NCBI GenBank assembly: GCA_023414355.1
Contig: JAEZOB010000038.1
Coordinates: 5,257-69,256, forward strand
Origin: Bacillota bacterium
Lineage (GTDB): Bacteria > Bacillota > Clostridia > Lachnospirales > Lachnospiraceae
Length of the DNA: 64,000 nt
Direction of reading: 5' to 3'
Below are positions 1 to 9,306 of this stretch, piece after piece (within the stretch, counting starts at the first letter, position 1; every line of letters starts with the position of its first letter). A program made the position numbers and the translations under genes. The notes beneath the pieces are model-generated. The model did no database searches. It was not told the DNA's origin and worked only from the letters and a program-made list of their open reading frames with translations.

Positions 1-35
1 TTTCCCGTCTCAGCCTTACTGTTCGTATCCATCGC

Positions 36-248
36 TTATACCCGGAACTTTCTGCCGCAATGGTTGCAGACCCAGTAAGCTTTTCTCGAAGTATGCCCCT
101 CACCCATACCGCACAAGCCGCAGAGCCAGCCAATCGGTCCTAAAATCAGATAACCGCAGCAGCCTTTAAAAATTCCGTAACCCTTCATCTTCGTCTCTGT
201 CTCCTCTATGATATGACAGTTCTCACTTTGACACGACGGACATCTCAT
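36..248 (-). CDS. Small zinc-ribbon-like protein of unknown function
   Basis: A 70-residue protein with a CPSC pair at residues 3-6 and a CNHCG pair near residues 61-64. Together they could form one four-cysteine zinc ribbon split by a hydrophobic, Gly/Cys-rich middle (about residues 28-48) that could be a short membrane hairpin. The start is supported by AAGGAGGAG about 6 bases upstream. I do not recognise a named family. It stands alone between the window edge and queH, about 115 bases from the next gene, so context says little. A role in metal binding or at the membrane would be a guess. Confidence 0.6.
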   Translation of the reverse strand: MRCPSCQSENCHIIEETETKMKGYGIFKGCCGYLILGPIGWLCGLCGMGEGHTSRKAYWVCNHCGRKFRV

Positions 249-364
249 CTCTACTCCTCCTTATCCAATCAGGCTAAGACATGGTATCTTAACCTTCCCC
301 TGTATTCCCCGCTGATCTGCCTGTATCTAACCCGGCTGAGTCTTACAGACAGATAGACGTTTTC

Positions 365-988
365 CTATGAAGATTCATGATTTCTTTTAGAAAATACACA
401 GCCGCAGTAGTCTTGACGATATAGCGAGTACTCCCCCGACAGTTCAATCGAACGTTTGAAGCCATTCTTCTTCTTAAAATCCGAAGGAAGCTGTAATACT
501 CCGTACTCCTTAGCCAACTGCTCCCCGATCTCATTCAGTTTCTCCGCATTCTTGTGAGGACTGATGGACAAGGTGGTAGTAAAGAAGTCAAAGCCACCCA
601 CCTTAGCCAGACGCGCTGCCTCTGACAGACGAAGCTGATAGCATACAAAGCAACGCTCTCCGCCTTCTTTCTCCTCTTCCAAACCTTTCACAGCTGAATA
701 AAAGATCTCCGGTCGATATTCACCCTGAAGGAACTGCACCTTGGATCGGAGCGGCATCGCCTGAATAAGCTGCTTCTGTTCCTCTACTCTTCTATTATAT
801 TCCTCTGCCGGATAGATATTGGGATTATAATAGTATATGGTAATATCAAAATACTCTGACAGATATTCTAAAACATAGCTACTACAAGGAGCACAGCAGC
901 TATGGAGCAACAGCTTCGGCCGGCGTTTCTCGGCAGACAGCTCATTCAGTAATTTATCCAATTCCTTTTGGTAATTTCTATTATTCAT
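365..988 (-). CDS. queH: Epoxyqueuosine reductase QueH
   Basis: QueH (formerly DUF208) carries out the last step of queuosine tRNA modification, reducing epoxyqueuosine to queuosine; it is the non-orthologous replacement for cobalamin-dependent QueG. The 207-residue length is normal. The hallmark SCCAPCS motif lies at residues 30-36 and binds the iron-sulfur and iron site. Further conserved cysteines are in GERCFVC (about residue 118) and DYCGC (near residue 197). The ATG follows directly after the stop codon of the upstream receiver gene with no good ribosome site of its own, so translation is probably coupled to that gene. No other queuosine genes are in the window. Confidence 0.92.
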   Translation of the reverse strand: MNNRNYQKELDKLLNELSAEKRRPKLLLHSCCAPCSSYVLEYLSEYFDITIYYYNPNIYPAEEYNRRVEEQKQLIQAMPLRSKVQFLQGEYRPEIFYSAVKGLEEEKEGGERCFVCYQLRLSEAARLAKVGGFDFFTTTLSISPHKNAEKLNEIGEQLAKEYGVLQLPSDFKKKNGFKRSIELSGEYSLYRQDYCGCVFSKRNHESS

Positions 989-1381
989 TTAAATCAGTTC
1001 CAGCTTCCTCAATACATTTTCAAATTTATCCTGGTCAATAGGCTTTCCGGCGTAAGCAGTACATCCGAGATCAAATGCCTTGGTCACATTCTTTCCTTCA
1101 TTTAAGGCTGTCGTCATAATAATTTTAACTGCTTTATCTTCCGGAACAAATTTTTCCTTCTCAATATCCCTGATCTTCCTTAAAGCTTGATAACCATCCA
1201 TTCCCGGCATCATAATATCCAGGCAGACTAGATCATAGCCCTCATTCGATTCAAGCGCCATGCTAAATGCTTCTACTGCCTCTGTGCCATCCACTGTAAC
1301 ATCACACTCACCGTATTTTGACAGAAATCTCAACATAAACTTTCTGCTGGCGAAATCATCTTCAGCAATCAGTACTCTCAT
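989..1381 (-). CDS. Stand-alone response-regulator receiver (CheY-like)
   Basis: A single receiver domain of 130 residues with no output domain. The acidic pair is EDD at residues 7-9, the phospho-acceptor is Asp55 in the LDIMMPGMDG block, the Thr switch lies in MTTA (about 90-92), and the conserved Lys is Lys113 in AGKP. Such proteins act by phosphorylation-dependent binding to a partner. No histidine kinase is nearby, so the phosphodonor and target are unknown. The start has GGAGAGG at good spacing. The stop abuts the ATG of queH, so the two are co-transcribed, but I see no functional link between them. Confidence 0.88.
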   Translation of the reverse strand: MRVLIAEDDFASRKFMLRFLSKYGECDVTVDGTEAVEAFSMALESNEGYDLVCLDIMMPGMDGYQALRKIRDIEKEKFVPEDKAVKIIMTTALNEGKNVTKAFDLGCTAYAGKPIDQDKFENVLRKLELI

Positions 1382-1457
1382 AAGTCCTCTCCTTCCTGTA
1401 ACCCATACTGAAATTTAAAGCTACTTCCATAGAATGGCTATATCCCATATTATATAC

Positions 1458-2525
1458 CTATTGATGATATTTCTCTATTAATTCTTTTAAAGCATCTAAT
1501 AAGCGTTTCATTTCCTCGTCAGTGCCTATTGATATTCTTAAATAATTATCGATCCGCGGTGCATTGAAATACCGCACATAAATGTTCTGTTTTCTTAACT
1601 CTTCGAATATCACCTTGGCAGGAATTGTATTATGGGAGACAAAGAGGAAATTGGCACCGGATTCAGGAAAGGAAAAGCCCAATTCCTTAAGGCGTAACTC
1701 GGCCTGGCTTCTGGTTGCCATAAGCTTCTCGATGCCTTCCCTAAAGCATTTCACATCCTTGACAGCCTCAACTCCGGCAAGGATTGCCGTCTGATTCATT
1801 GTATAGGAATTAATCGAGTATTTAACATCGTTCAATGCTTTGATCAGTATCGCATTTCCCATGGCATACCCAATTCTCATCCCTGCCATGGATCTCGATT
1901 TGGAAAAGGTCTGTACTACGATCAGATTCTCATACTTCGCGATCAAATCCACCGCAGACGTCCCGCCAAAATCGATATAGGCTTCATCGATAATCACGAT
2001 CGACTCTTGATTGTTCTGAATAATTTCCTCGATCACAGAGATGTCCTCACAGATTGAGGTAGGTGCGTTCGGATTGGCAAGGACGATACCGCCGTTCGGC
2101 CTAAAATAGTCTTCCTTTATGATACAGAAATTCTCATCGAGTGCCGGACGTTCATACGGGATTCTGTATAAATCACACCATACCGGATAAAAGGAATATG
2201 TAATATCCGGGAACAGTATCGGTTTCTCCGAGTTAAAGAAGGTCAGAAAGGCCGTGGCTAATACATCATCAGAGCCCACACCCACAAATACCTGATCCTT
2301 CTCCAAGTGATAAAAATGAGCCAGCTCCTCAACAAGCAATCCAATTGTCGGATCAGGATACAACCTCAAAATATCAGTATCTATCCCGTGAAGAACCTGT
2401 TCTACCCCCGGTGCCGGCGGGTACGGGTTTTCATTGGTATTCAGTTTAACCATTCCTTTTACATTTGGCTGCTCGCCGGGAACGTAAGGTATGACGGTTC
2501 GAATATTCTTCTCCCATGGTCTCAT
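1458..2525 (-). CDS. hisC: Histidinol-phosphate aminotransferase
   Basis: A 355-residue fold-type I PLP aminotransferase of normal HisC length. It converts imidazole acetol phosphate and glutamate to histidinol phosphate in histidine biosynthesis. Visible marks are the N-terminal LNTNENPYPP substrate loop, the IDEAYIDF block with the PLP-contacting Asp and Tyr, the Schiff-base lysine in TFSKSRSMAGMR, and the C-terminal Arg in NYLRISIGT. The start is preceded by AAGGAT. It stands apart from a his operon, but a HisJ-type phosphatase lies about 1.5 kb away on the same strand. Use as an aromatic aminotransferase is possible in this family; HisC is the best fit. Confidence 0.9.
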   Translation of the reverse strand: MRPWEKNIRTVIPYVPGEQPNVKGMVKLNTNENPYPPAPGVEQVLHGIDTDILRLYPDPTIGLLVEELAHFYHLEKDQVFVGVGSDDVLATAFLTFFNSEKPILFPDITYSFYPVWCDLYRIPYERPALDENFCIIKEDYFRPNGGIVLANPNAPTSICEDISVIEEIIQNNQESIVIIDEAYIDFGGTSAVDLIAKYENLIVVQTFSKSRSMAGMRIGYAMGNAILIKALNDVKYSINSYTMNQTAILAGVEAVKDVKCFREGIEKLMATRSQAELRLKELGFSFPESGANFLFVSHNTIPAKVIFEELRKQNIYVRYFNAPRIDNYLRISIGTDEEMKRLLDALKELIEKYHQ

Positions 2526-2648
2526 ATTTTATCCTTGCATCAATGAATGAAGTATGATGCATTTTCCTTTCTGAAGTTTGATTTATTTCAATATTATTTT
2601 ATCAAATTATAGTATTATTTCAGAATATAGACTACTTAATCTATAATT

Positions 2649-3836
2649 TTACTTTCCGTATTCCTCAGCCAGTTTTTTGAATTTGGGAAGAGCGCGCTCA
2701 ATCATAGCATAATCCACACAATAAGCAATTCTGCAGTAGCCCGGGCAACCAAAGGAGGATCCCGGAACGATCAACAGGTTATGCTTCTTAGCTGCTGCTG
2801 AAAAAACCTTATCATCTTGTTCCATTGCCTTAATAAAGAGGTAAAAAGCACCCTGCGGCTTCACGCACTCATAACCGAAGGAAACAAGATTATTATAAAG
2901 CAGCTCCCGATTCCGATTATAGAGCTCTAAATCCACCTTAGAATCAAGGCATTTTGCAACTGCACGCTGGATCAGAGAAGGCGCATTTACATAGCCTAAG
3001 ATACGGTTGGCAACATTTGCTCCTTCCACCATATCAGTAAAGCAATCCACTTCCTTCGGGATCACCAGGTATCCTATCCGCTCGCCGGGAAGGGAAAGGG
3101 ACTTACTGAAGGAATAGCCTACAATGGTATTATTATAGTATTTCGTTAGGTAGACTACCTCAACACCATCATAAGCAAGCTCACGATACGGTTCATCAGC
3201 TATCAGATAGATGGATGTACCGAACTCCTTCTGCTTCCTATTTAATATATCTGCCAGTTCCTTAATCGTCTGTTCAGAATAGACGACACCGGTCGGATTA
3301 TTCGGTGTATTCACGATCACAGCCTTGGTCTTTGCTGTCAGCTTCTGCTCGAACTCCTTCAAATTCGGCTGAAAATCCACCGTATTAGGAGAGATTGTCA
3401 CAAGCACTCCATCAAAATTACTCACATAATTCCGGTACTCACCAAAAAAAGGAGCAAAGACAACGACTTCCTCTCCTGGATTAAGAATTGTCTTTAGGAT
3501 GACGTTCAAACCACCGGCTGCTCCGACGGTCATGATGATATTCTCCGAATGAAATCCTGTTCCAAACCTATGGTTAATGGACTGAGCAACCGCTTCGCGA
3601 ACGTCCTCATAACCGGAATTATTCATATAACCGTGGACCAGATTGGGGGACTCCTCACTAATGACAGAAAGTAAAGCATCCTTAATCTCTACCGGCGGCT
3701 CAACACTAGGGTTTCCCAGGCTGAAGTCGAATACATTCTCCGCTCCGTAGATGGAAGCCAGTTTCTTTCCCTCTTCAAACATTGCCCTGATTACTGAACT
3801 GTTCTTAACCAATCCATTCATTTTCTCTGATATCAT
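2649..3836 (-). CDS. PLP-dependent aminotransferase, class I/II
   Basis: A 395-residue class I/II aminotransferase. The substrate-side motif FSLGNPSVEPP is near residue 40, NTPNNPTGVVYS lies mid-protein, the Asp/Tyr block is ADEPYRELAYD, and the Schiff-base lysine is in SFSKSLSLPGER. The C-terminal arginine is in CRIAYC. I chose the ATG at 3836 (MISEKMNG) because AAAGAGG sits just upstream; the longer frame starting at 3878 adds residues that do not look like this family. The amino-acid specificity cannot be read from sequence; aspartate or aromatic aminotransferase are both possible. It has its own promoter with an overlapping palindrome, so it is probably specifically regulated. Confidence 0.88.
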   Translation of the reverse strand: MISEKMNGLVKNSSVIRAMFEEGKKLASIYGAENVFDFSLGNPSVEPPVEIKDALLSVISEESPNLVHGYMNNSGYEDVREAVAQSINHRFGTGFHSENIIMTVGAAGGLNVILKTILNPGEEVVVFAPFFGEYRNYVSNFDGVLVTISPNTVDFQPNLKEFEQKLTAKTKAVIVNTPNNPTGVVYSEQTIKELADILNRKQKEFGTSIYLIADEPYRELAYDGVEVVYLTKYYNNTIVGYSFSKSLSLPGERIGYLVIPKEVDCFTDMVEGANVANRILGYVNAPSLIQRAVAKCLDSKVDLELYNRNRELLYNNLVSFGYECVKPQGAFYLFIKAMEQDDKVFSAAAKKHNLLIVPGSSFGCPGYCRIAYCVDYAMIERALPKFKKLAEEYGK

Positions 3837-3949
3837 CCTGATCCTCTTTCCGGCAAGTCCCCAGCAGCACTTAAGCATTGTAGTTCACCTGGTTTACAGC
3901 ATCTAGTAAGGTGTTGCAAAGTTCTTGACCTCTGATAAATTTGGTGTAA

Positions 3950-3979
3950 AGTATAGCATACAATTGCGCGGTGCGCAAT
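3950..3979 (-). promoter_or_regulatory. Promoter with overlapping palindromic operator for the aminotransferase gene
   Basis: On the minus strand, TTGCGC (3973-3978) and TATACT (3950-3955) are 17 bases apart, a good sigma-A promoter about 115 bases upstream of the aminotransferase start. The inverted repeat ATTGCGC-ggt-GCGCAAT (3963-3979) covers the -35 box and part of the spacer. That placement is typical of a repressor operator. The regulator is not identifiable from this window. Confidence 0.55.
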
Positions 3980-4041
3980 CATCAAGTTATAATTATGCGT
4001 TTTAGTATTATAAAATACCATTACCTATGTTCATTACTTAA

Positions 4042-4818
4042 CTATGACAGAAGCTTATGTAGCTCATCGATATATGCACCAGTATTCTCAGGGCTGTGGG
4101 CATCTGATGCTGTCAGGATATGAACATCCTGAGCAATCAATATCTCTCTCATCCTGCTATTCATACCGAGTTCACAATCGACTCCGTAATTCAAGTGAAG
4201 CCCTCCGCTTTGTTCTGCATACATATCATGAAGTTTCAGCAGACGGGCAATTTCTTCATATGTTACTGATAAATCATAGGAAGACCGCTGTCCGAACGCC
4301 TTGATACTATCCGGATGGGCCACTCCAGTGAAAAGACCGCTTGTGATAAGCTTCTTCATAATTTCATAGTAACGTCTGTATAATCTATCGATTTCTTGCC
4401 CGTTCCATAATTCAGCTTTATGATCAAAGCCAAAACCATCAATCCAGTGGACAGAGCCCACTGCAAAATCAAACGGAAAGCTTTGAAGCAGTTCTCCGAT
4501 CAGCTGCTCACTTTCCTCAAAGTAACAGACCTCCAGACCGAATTTAAGTTTAATCGGAAATGATAATTGGCGTACCTTCTTTATAAATTCAGTATATTCC
4601 TGAAAGTTACGCTTACCTTGATGTCTGAAATACCACTCCCTCTGGTATTCACTATACCGGCAAATCGATTGAAACATTGGAGCAAACTCCTGAAATAAAT
4701 GAGTATGTTCCAAGAACCAGATTTCTTCCAGGCCTCGATCTATTGCCGTCCGGATAAATTTCTCCAGCCATTCAACCGTATAAGGTCCGCGTTCCAGATG
4801 AATATGGCAGTCCGTCAT
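4042..4818 (-). CDS. hisJ: Histidinol-phosphatase, PHP family (HisJ-type)
   Basis: A 258-residue PHP-superfamily metal-dependent phosphatase, the usual HisJ size. It is expected to hydrolyse histidinol phosphate to histidinol. Metal ligands are visible in DCHIHLERGPYT (residues 3-14), EHTH, VGSVHWIDG, GVAHPD and SDAHSPEN, in the order seen in HisJ/HisK proteins. AAGGAGAGG precedes the ATG. It is probably a partner of the hisC gene nearby, although separate promoters are likely. A more general PHP phosphoesterase activity cannot be excluded, but the motif set fits HisJ well. Confidence 0.85.
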   Translation of the reverse strand: MTDCHIHLERGPYTVEWLEKFIRTAIDRGLEEIWFLEHTHLFQEFAPMFQSICRYSEYQREWYFRHQGKRNFQEYTEFIKKVRQLSFPIKLKFGLEVCYFEESEQLIGELLQSFPFDFAVGSVHWIDGFGFDHKAELWNGQEIDRLYRRYYEIMKKLITSGLFTGVAHPDSIKAFGQRSSYDLSVTYEEIARLLKLHDMYAEQSGGLHLNYGVDCELGMNSRMREILIAQDVHILTASDAHSPENTGAYIDELHKLLS

Positions 4819-4943
4819 AATAATCCTCTCCTTACTGCACCTTCATAATTAATTATGTTCTAATACTATTTACATGTCATTCCTCTTACCATAGAACAAA
4901 GTATCTCTAAATTCCTGTCAAATAGCGCACCATGATGTATTAA

Positions 4944-4971
4944 AAGCGGCCATCGTTTCCTTAGGCCGCTT
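4944..4971 (-). terminator. Rho-independent terminator of the cytidylate-kinase-like gene
   Basis: A perfect stem AAGCGGCC/GGCCGCTT with a 12-base loop, followed on the minus strand by a short T run (TTTTAA). It lies just downstream of the kinase-like gene. Confidence 0.6.
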
Positions 4972-5008
4972 CTTCATAATTATGTCTCTGATGTATTATT
5001 GCTTCAGA

Positions 5009-5632
5009 TTATCGAAAACGAATATCCAAGTAAGACTTTACGATTTCGACGCATTTATCAAAGCCCAGCTTGCTACTGTTCAGACACAGATCATAGTGCT
5101 TTGCGTTCTCCCATTCCCTGCCGGTATAATAATTATAATACTCGGCTCTGTGCTTATCGATTGCAAGAATCTGCTTTTCCAATTCCTTTTCGGACTTACC
5201 TGTCATCTCCTTCAAGGTATTGATGCAATCCTCTAGGGGAGCATGTACAAACAGCCGGACTACATTGGGATGATCCTTTAGGATGAAATCTGCGCAGCGT
5301 CCGATAATGATACAGGTCTCCGTCTCAGCTAATTCCCTAATGATTTTCGCCTGATAGTTGAACAAATTATCATTCGATATAAAATCGTCACTATCCGGTG
5401 GAATCAGCTCTCCCTTATATATGTTACGCGCAATTTTAAACAGTGAACTCTTCTTCAGCTTCTCATCCGCTTTTGCGAACAATTCTTCATTAATACCGCT
5501 GTCATCCGAGGCAAACCGGAGAAGATCCCTATCATAATAGGGTATTCCCAGCTCTTCAGAAAGCATCTTACCGATCGTACGCCCGCCGCTGCCGTATCCT
5601 CTGGCTATCGTAATCACATACTTTTTATCCAT
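5009..5632 (-). CDS. Cytidylate kinase-like family protein
   Basis: A 207-residue P-loop kinase of the cytidylate-kinase-like family (AAA_26-type), common in clostridia and distinct from canonical Cmk. The start of the protein carries the phosphate loop ARGYGSGGRTIGK, followed by LGIPYYDRDLL, the nucleotide-monophosphate-binding side. ETCIIIGRCADFIL and VRLFVHAPLEDC match the core strands. The substrate is not established for this subgroup. The ATG at 5632 has GGGAGG at 8 bases; a GTG three codons upstream is less likely. It appears monocistronic, with its own terminator. Confidence 0.8.
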   Translation of the reverse strand: MDKKYVITIARGYGSGGRTIGKMLSEELGIPYYDRDLLRFASDDSGINEELFAKADEKLKKSSLFKIARNIYKGELIPPDSDDFISNDNLFNYQAKIIRELAETETCIIIGRCADFILKDHPNVVRLFVHAPLEDCINTLKEMTGKSEKELEKQILAIDKHRAEYYNYYTGREWENAKHYDLCLNSSKLGFDKCVEIVKSYLDIRFR

Positions 5633-5777
5633 ATGAAACACCTCCCGTTTTCCTTATAGATATATAAAACAGAATAAAAGATCAGAACAGGTATTTAAAA
5701 CTTATTTTGTAGCACCTAATACATCTGGGAAGAACAATGAATGAGCACCATTGTGCGAGATTCTGCAATTCTTTCCC

Positions 5778-5798
5778 ATGGAAGACTGTGTCTTCCAT
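5778..5798. repeat. Perfect 9-bp inverted repeat downstream of livF
   Basis: ATGGAAGAC-tgt-GTCTTCCAT lies about 40 bases past the livF stop. It has no U run on either strand, so it looks more like a 3' end-stabilising or processing hairpin of the liv transcript than a classical terminator. Confidence 0.4.
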
Positions 5799-5834
5799 CT
5801 ATAAATATAACTCCACCGCTTTCGGAATTATATT

Positions 5835-6542
5835 TTATGCTTCACCCAAATATGCTTTCTTAACCGATTCATTATCCATCAGCTTCTTCGCATCATCTGT
5901 CAGAACAATCTTACCTGTCTCAAGGACATAGGCGCGATCCGCAATTGATAATGCCTTCTTTGCATTCTGCTCTACCAAAAGTACAGTAGTGCCGCTCTTA
6001 CTGATGCTTTTAATAATATCAAAGATTTCTCCCACGAGAATTGGTGATAATCCCATCGATGGCTCATCCATCAGGACTATCTTCGGCTTGGACATCAGCG
6101 CACGCCCCATAGCCAGCATCTGTTGCTCACCGCCGCTTAAGGTACCCGCGAGTTGGTTCTTTCTCTCTTTTAATCTCGGAAATCTCTGATAAACATTTGC
6201 CAGAGAGTCTTCTATCTCTGCCTTATCCTTTCGGGTAAATGCTCCCAAAAGAAGATTCTCATATACCGTAAGCTGTGCAAATACGTGTCTTCCCTCCGGT
6301 ACATGAGCTATTCCCAGAGATACAATCTTATGCGCGGGGATTTTCTGAAGGTCGGTACCTTCATAGATCACCTCGCCACTCTTCGCTGCAATCAGTCCGG
6401 TAATGGTATGAAGTATGGTCGTCTTACCGGCACCATTGGCACCGATCAAAGCGATTACCTCACCCTCATTTACCGTAAAGGAAACGTCCTTGATTGCTTG
6501 AATTACTCCATAATAAACCTGCAGATTTTTTACTTCTAGCAT
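5835..6542 (-). CDS. livF: Branched-chain amino-acid ABC transporter ATPase LivF
   Basis: The second ATP-binding subunit of a HAAT-type importer for leucine, isoleucine and valine. At 235 residues it has normal LivF length. It shows Walker A GANGAGKTT (about 34-42), the signature LSGGEQQMLAMGRAL, Walker B KIVLMDEPSMGLSP, and the LivF-typical VLLVEQNA H-loop region where Gln replaces the usual His context. It is the last gene of livJ-livH-livM-livG-livF, 18 bases after livG. It pairs with LivG on the cytoplasmic face of the LivH/LivM pore. Confidence 0.95.
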   Translation of the reverse strand: MLEVKNLQVYYGVIQAIKDVSFTVNEGEVIALIGANGAGKTTILHTITGLIAAKSGEVIYEGTDLQKIPAHKIVSLGIAHVPEGRHVFAQLTVYENLLLGAFTRKDKAEIEDSLANVYQRFPRLKERKNQLAGTLSGGEQQMLAMGRALMSKPKIVLMDEPSMGLSPILVGEIFDIIKSISKSGTTVLLVEQNAKKALSIADRAYVLETGKIVLTDDAKKLMDNESVKKAYLGEA

Positions 6543-6560
6543 CTTCTCTCGTTTCCTCCC

Positions 6561-7319
6561 TTATTCCCCAAGATAAGCCTTGATAACCTCGGGGTTGTTC
6601 AGTACCTCGCCCGGGAGACCGTTAGCCAGCTCCATACCAAAGTTTAATACGAATATCTTTTCACAAATTCCTGCTACCAGCTTCATATCATGCTCTATCA
6701 AAAGAATAGTAACATCATATTTTTTCCGTACCAGGGTAATGGTCTTCATCAACTCCTCTGTCTCGGAAGGGTTCATGCCAGCAGCCGGTTCATCAAGCAG
6801 CAGCATTTTGGGATTTGTAGCAAGGGCTCTTGCAATCTCTAGCTTTCTCTGCTTTCCATATGGAAGATTGGCAGACAGCAGATGTGCTTCCTTATCCAGA
6901 TCAAATACCTTTAGGATATCATAGGCGCGCTCATTCATCTGCTTCTCTGTCTTAAAATAAGAGGGCAATCGCAGAATTCCAGCGGCAGTTGAATACTTGT
7001 AATTATTATGAAGTCCGATCTTTACGTTATCCAGAACCGTCATATTTTTAAAAAGTCGGATATTCTGGAAAGTACGGGCGATACCTGCCTTATTGATTCC
7101 AATCGTGCTAAGTCCGGTAATATTGACTCCGTCCAGCGTAATAATACCAGCATCGGGCTTATATACACCTGTCAGGAGATTGAATATGGTTGTCTTTCCG
7201 GCACCATTCGGTCCGATCAGGCCATACAGTTCTCCTTTTTCTATCGTAATACTGAAGGAATCTACCGCGCGTAAGCCGCCGAAGGAGATGCCCAGATTTT
7301 TAACTGTCAACATAGCCAT
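6561..7319 (-). CDS. livG: Branched-chain amino-acid ABC transporter ATPase LivG
   Basis: A 252-residue ATPase subunit. Walker A is GPNGAGKTTIFN near residue 36, the signature region is LPYGKQRKLEIARAL, Walker B is MLLLDEPAAGMNPSE, and the switch His is in LLIEHDMKLV. The conserved ARTFQNIRLF segment after Walker A is diagnostic of LivG. The start has GGAGG 9 bases upstream and the gene begins 4 bases after the livM stop, so expression is coupled. It works with LivF, LivH, LivM and the LivJ lipoprotein. Confidence 0.95.
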   Translation of the reverse strand: MAMLTVKNLGISFGGLRAVDSFSITIEKGELYGLIGPNGAGKTTIFNLLTGVYKPDAGIITLDGVNITGLSTIGINKAGIARTFQNIRLFKNMTVLDNVKIGLHNNYKYSTAAGILRLPSYFKTEKQMNERAYDILKVFDLDKEAHLLSANLPYGKQRKLEIARALATNPKMLLLDEPAAGMNPSETEELMKTITLVRKKYDVTILLIEHDMKLVAGICEKIFVLNFGMELANGLPGEVLNNPEVIKAYLGE

Positions 7320-7323
7320 AGCC

Positions 7324-8415
7324 TTACGCCTCCTTCCTGTTCTTCTTGATCAGGGCACTTAAGCCTCCCTGAAGGGAATGTCTCTTCCGCCATTCGATAC
7401 AGGAGGGATTCCAGTTGAAGATCATCATGACGATTAGTACGATTGCATAGATCAACATTCGATAGTCCTGCATGAAACGCAGATACTCCGGTAATAAGGT
7501 CAGGATCACTGCTGCTATAATGGAGCCTCTGATATTACCGATCCCACCGAGTACTACAAATACCAGAATCATAATTGACATGTTATAACCGAAATTCTTC
7601 GGTGCAGCCACGAGGCTGGATATGTTATGGGAATACAACACCCCGGCTACTCCTGCCATTGCAGCAGAAATCGAAAACGCCAATATTTTAAATTTTGTAA
7701 TATCAATGCCGACTGATTCTGCTGCAATTCTATTGTCACGAATAGCCTGAATAGCACGACCTGAACGTGAATTAATGAGATTGCTGATAATCAAATAAGA
7801 CGCGATAAGTAATACCACTGCTATTGTAAAGGTAGTACTCTTAGGTGTTCCGCTAATTCCCTTTGCTCCGTTTAAAATGACATCTCCACCCTCGGCGAGG
7901 CCTAAGGAAACTGAGTCTTTCATGGAAAAATGGAAGCCACTCTTATCAATACCGATATATAATACATTAATTACATTTTTAATAATCTCACCGAAAGCAA
8001 GGGTTACAATTGCAAGATAATCTCCTCTCAGTCGAAGGACGACAACACCGATCAGGACACCGAACACTGCCGCAAAGATAGCTCCAATCAGCAATGCCAA
8101 GGTAAACCGAAGTAATGTGTTCGTTATGATGTTCTCTGTACATCTTGAGAAAAAAGCACTTGTAAATGCACCAATACACATGAACCCTGCATGTCCAAGA
8201 CTGAGTTCACCCAAAATACCAACTGTTAAATTTAAGGACACTGCCAGTATGGAGTAATAACACAAAGGTACCAACAGACCCTTCATGAGATTCGATAACA
8301 CCCCGGCTGAGATTAGTATCTGGCAAAGAATATAAATGATGAGAACGATACCAATTGTAATGATATTACTGCGGGTGGATTTATTCATTTGATGAAATGA
8401 TTTTAATTTTGCCAT
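7324..8415 (-). CDS. livM: Branched-chain amino-acid ABC transporter permease LivM
   Basis: A 363-residue permease with about nine to ten hydrophobic segments. The conserved LivM block LSLGHAGFMCIGAF is near residues 74-87, and RGDYLAIVTLAFGEI and the GVAGVLYSHN segment follow. I take the ATG at 8415 (MAKLKS) because AGGTGG lies 5 bases before it; a GTG at 8424 is the longer alternative. The ribosome site overlaps the livH stop codon, so the two permeases are translationally coupled. It forms the heterodimeric pore with LivH. Confidence 0.93.
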   Translation of the reverse strand: MAKLKSFHQMNKSTRSNIITIGIVLIIYILCQILISAGVLSNLMKGLLVPLCYYSILAVSLNLTVGILGELSLGHAGFMCIGAFTSAFFSRCTENIITNTLLRFTLALLIGAIFAAVFGVLIGVVVLRLRGDYLAIVTLAFGEIIKNVINVLYIGIDKSGFHFSMKDSVSLGLAEGGDVILNGAKGISGTPKSTTFTIAVVLLIASYLIISNLINSRSGRAIQAIRDNRIAAESVGIDITKFKILAFSISAAMAGVAGVLYSHNISSLVAAPKNFGYNMSIMILVFVVLGGIGNIRGSIIAAVILTLLPEYLRFMQDYRMLIYAIVLIVMMIFNWNPSCIEWRKRHSLQGGLSALIKKNRKEA

Positions 8416-8424
8416 TTTTCCCAC

Positions 8425-9306
8425 CTACACTTTCTCTTGCATCTTCTTGCCGAGAATACCTGTCGGCTTGACGATAAGAACTACTACTAAAATCAGAAAT
8501 ACAATCGCATCTGCCAGTTGAGAAGAGATATATGCGCGGCTGAGGATTTCTATAACGCCAAGCAGGATACCGCCGAGCATCGCTCCCGGAATGGAACCAA
8601 TGCCTCCGAATACCGCTGCCACGAAAGCTTTGATACCGGGCATGGAACCAGAAGTAGAGGTTAAGCTTGGATAAGCAGAAAACATCAGCATACTTGCAAT
8701 CGCTGCTAGTGCAGAACCGATAGCGAAGGTGATTGCAATCGTCTTATTCACATTGACACCCATAAGGACGGCGGCAGCCTTATCTTCCGAAACCGCCAAC
8801 ATACTACGTCCGGTCTTGGATTTTTTCACGAAAACCGTTAATAATATCATGATTACCAGGCACAAGGGAATGGTTACCAGAGTCTCGCCGGAAATCGTCA
8901 ACGCACCGTTTGCGAGCTTTAATGCAGGCACTGTGATTACGGAAGCAAATGACTTTGTATCAGCCCCGAAAATTAATAATGCGATATTCTGCAGCAGATA
9001 GCTGACACCGATGGCAGTAATTAAAACTGCCAGAGAAGAGGCGCTCCGAAGAGGTTTATATGCAACGCGCTCTATTGTAATACCCAATAGAGTACAGAAT
9101 ATGATCGAAATTAAGACTGCCAGGATAGGACTAAGTCCCATCGTACTCATAATCGTGAATATCACATATCCGCCGACCATGATGACATCACCATGAGCAA
9201 AATTAAGCATCTTTGCGATACCGTATACCATGGTATAACCTAGTGCAATGATCGAATATACACTACCAAGGCTGATTCCTTTGATTAAATACGAGATAAA
9301 GCTCAT
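8425..9306 (-). CDS. livH: Branched-chain amino-acid ABC transporter permease LivH
   Basis: A 293-residue permease with about eight hydrophobic segments. The LivH signature GYTMVYGIAKMLNFAHGD lies near residues 22-40, and AYKPLRSASSLAVLITAIG follows. The start at 9306 (MSFISYL) is supported by GGGGG 6 bases upstream; the longer reading from 9324 lacks this. It is the first permease gene after livJ, separated by 286 bases that hold two large hairpins, which may make its expression lower than that of the binding protein. Confidence 0.94.
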   Translation of the reverse strand: MSFISYLIKGISLGSVYSIIALGYTMVYGIAKMLNFAHGDVIMVGGYVIFTIMSTMGLSPILAVLISIIFCTLLGITIERVAYKPLRSASSLAVLITAIGVSYLLQNIALLIFGADTKSFASVITVPALKLANGALTISGETLVTIPLCLVIMILLTVFVKKSKTGRSMLAVSEDKAAAVLMGVNVNKTIAITFAIGSALAAIASMLMFSAYPSLTSTSGSMPGIKAFVAAVFGGIGSIPGAMLGGILLGVIEILSRAYISSQLADAIVFLILVVVLIVKPTGILGKKMQEKV

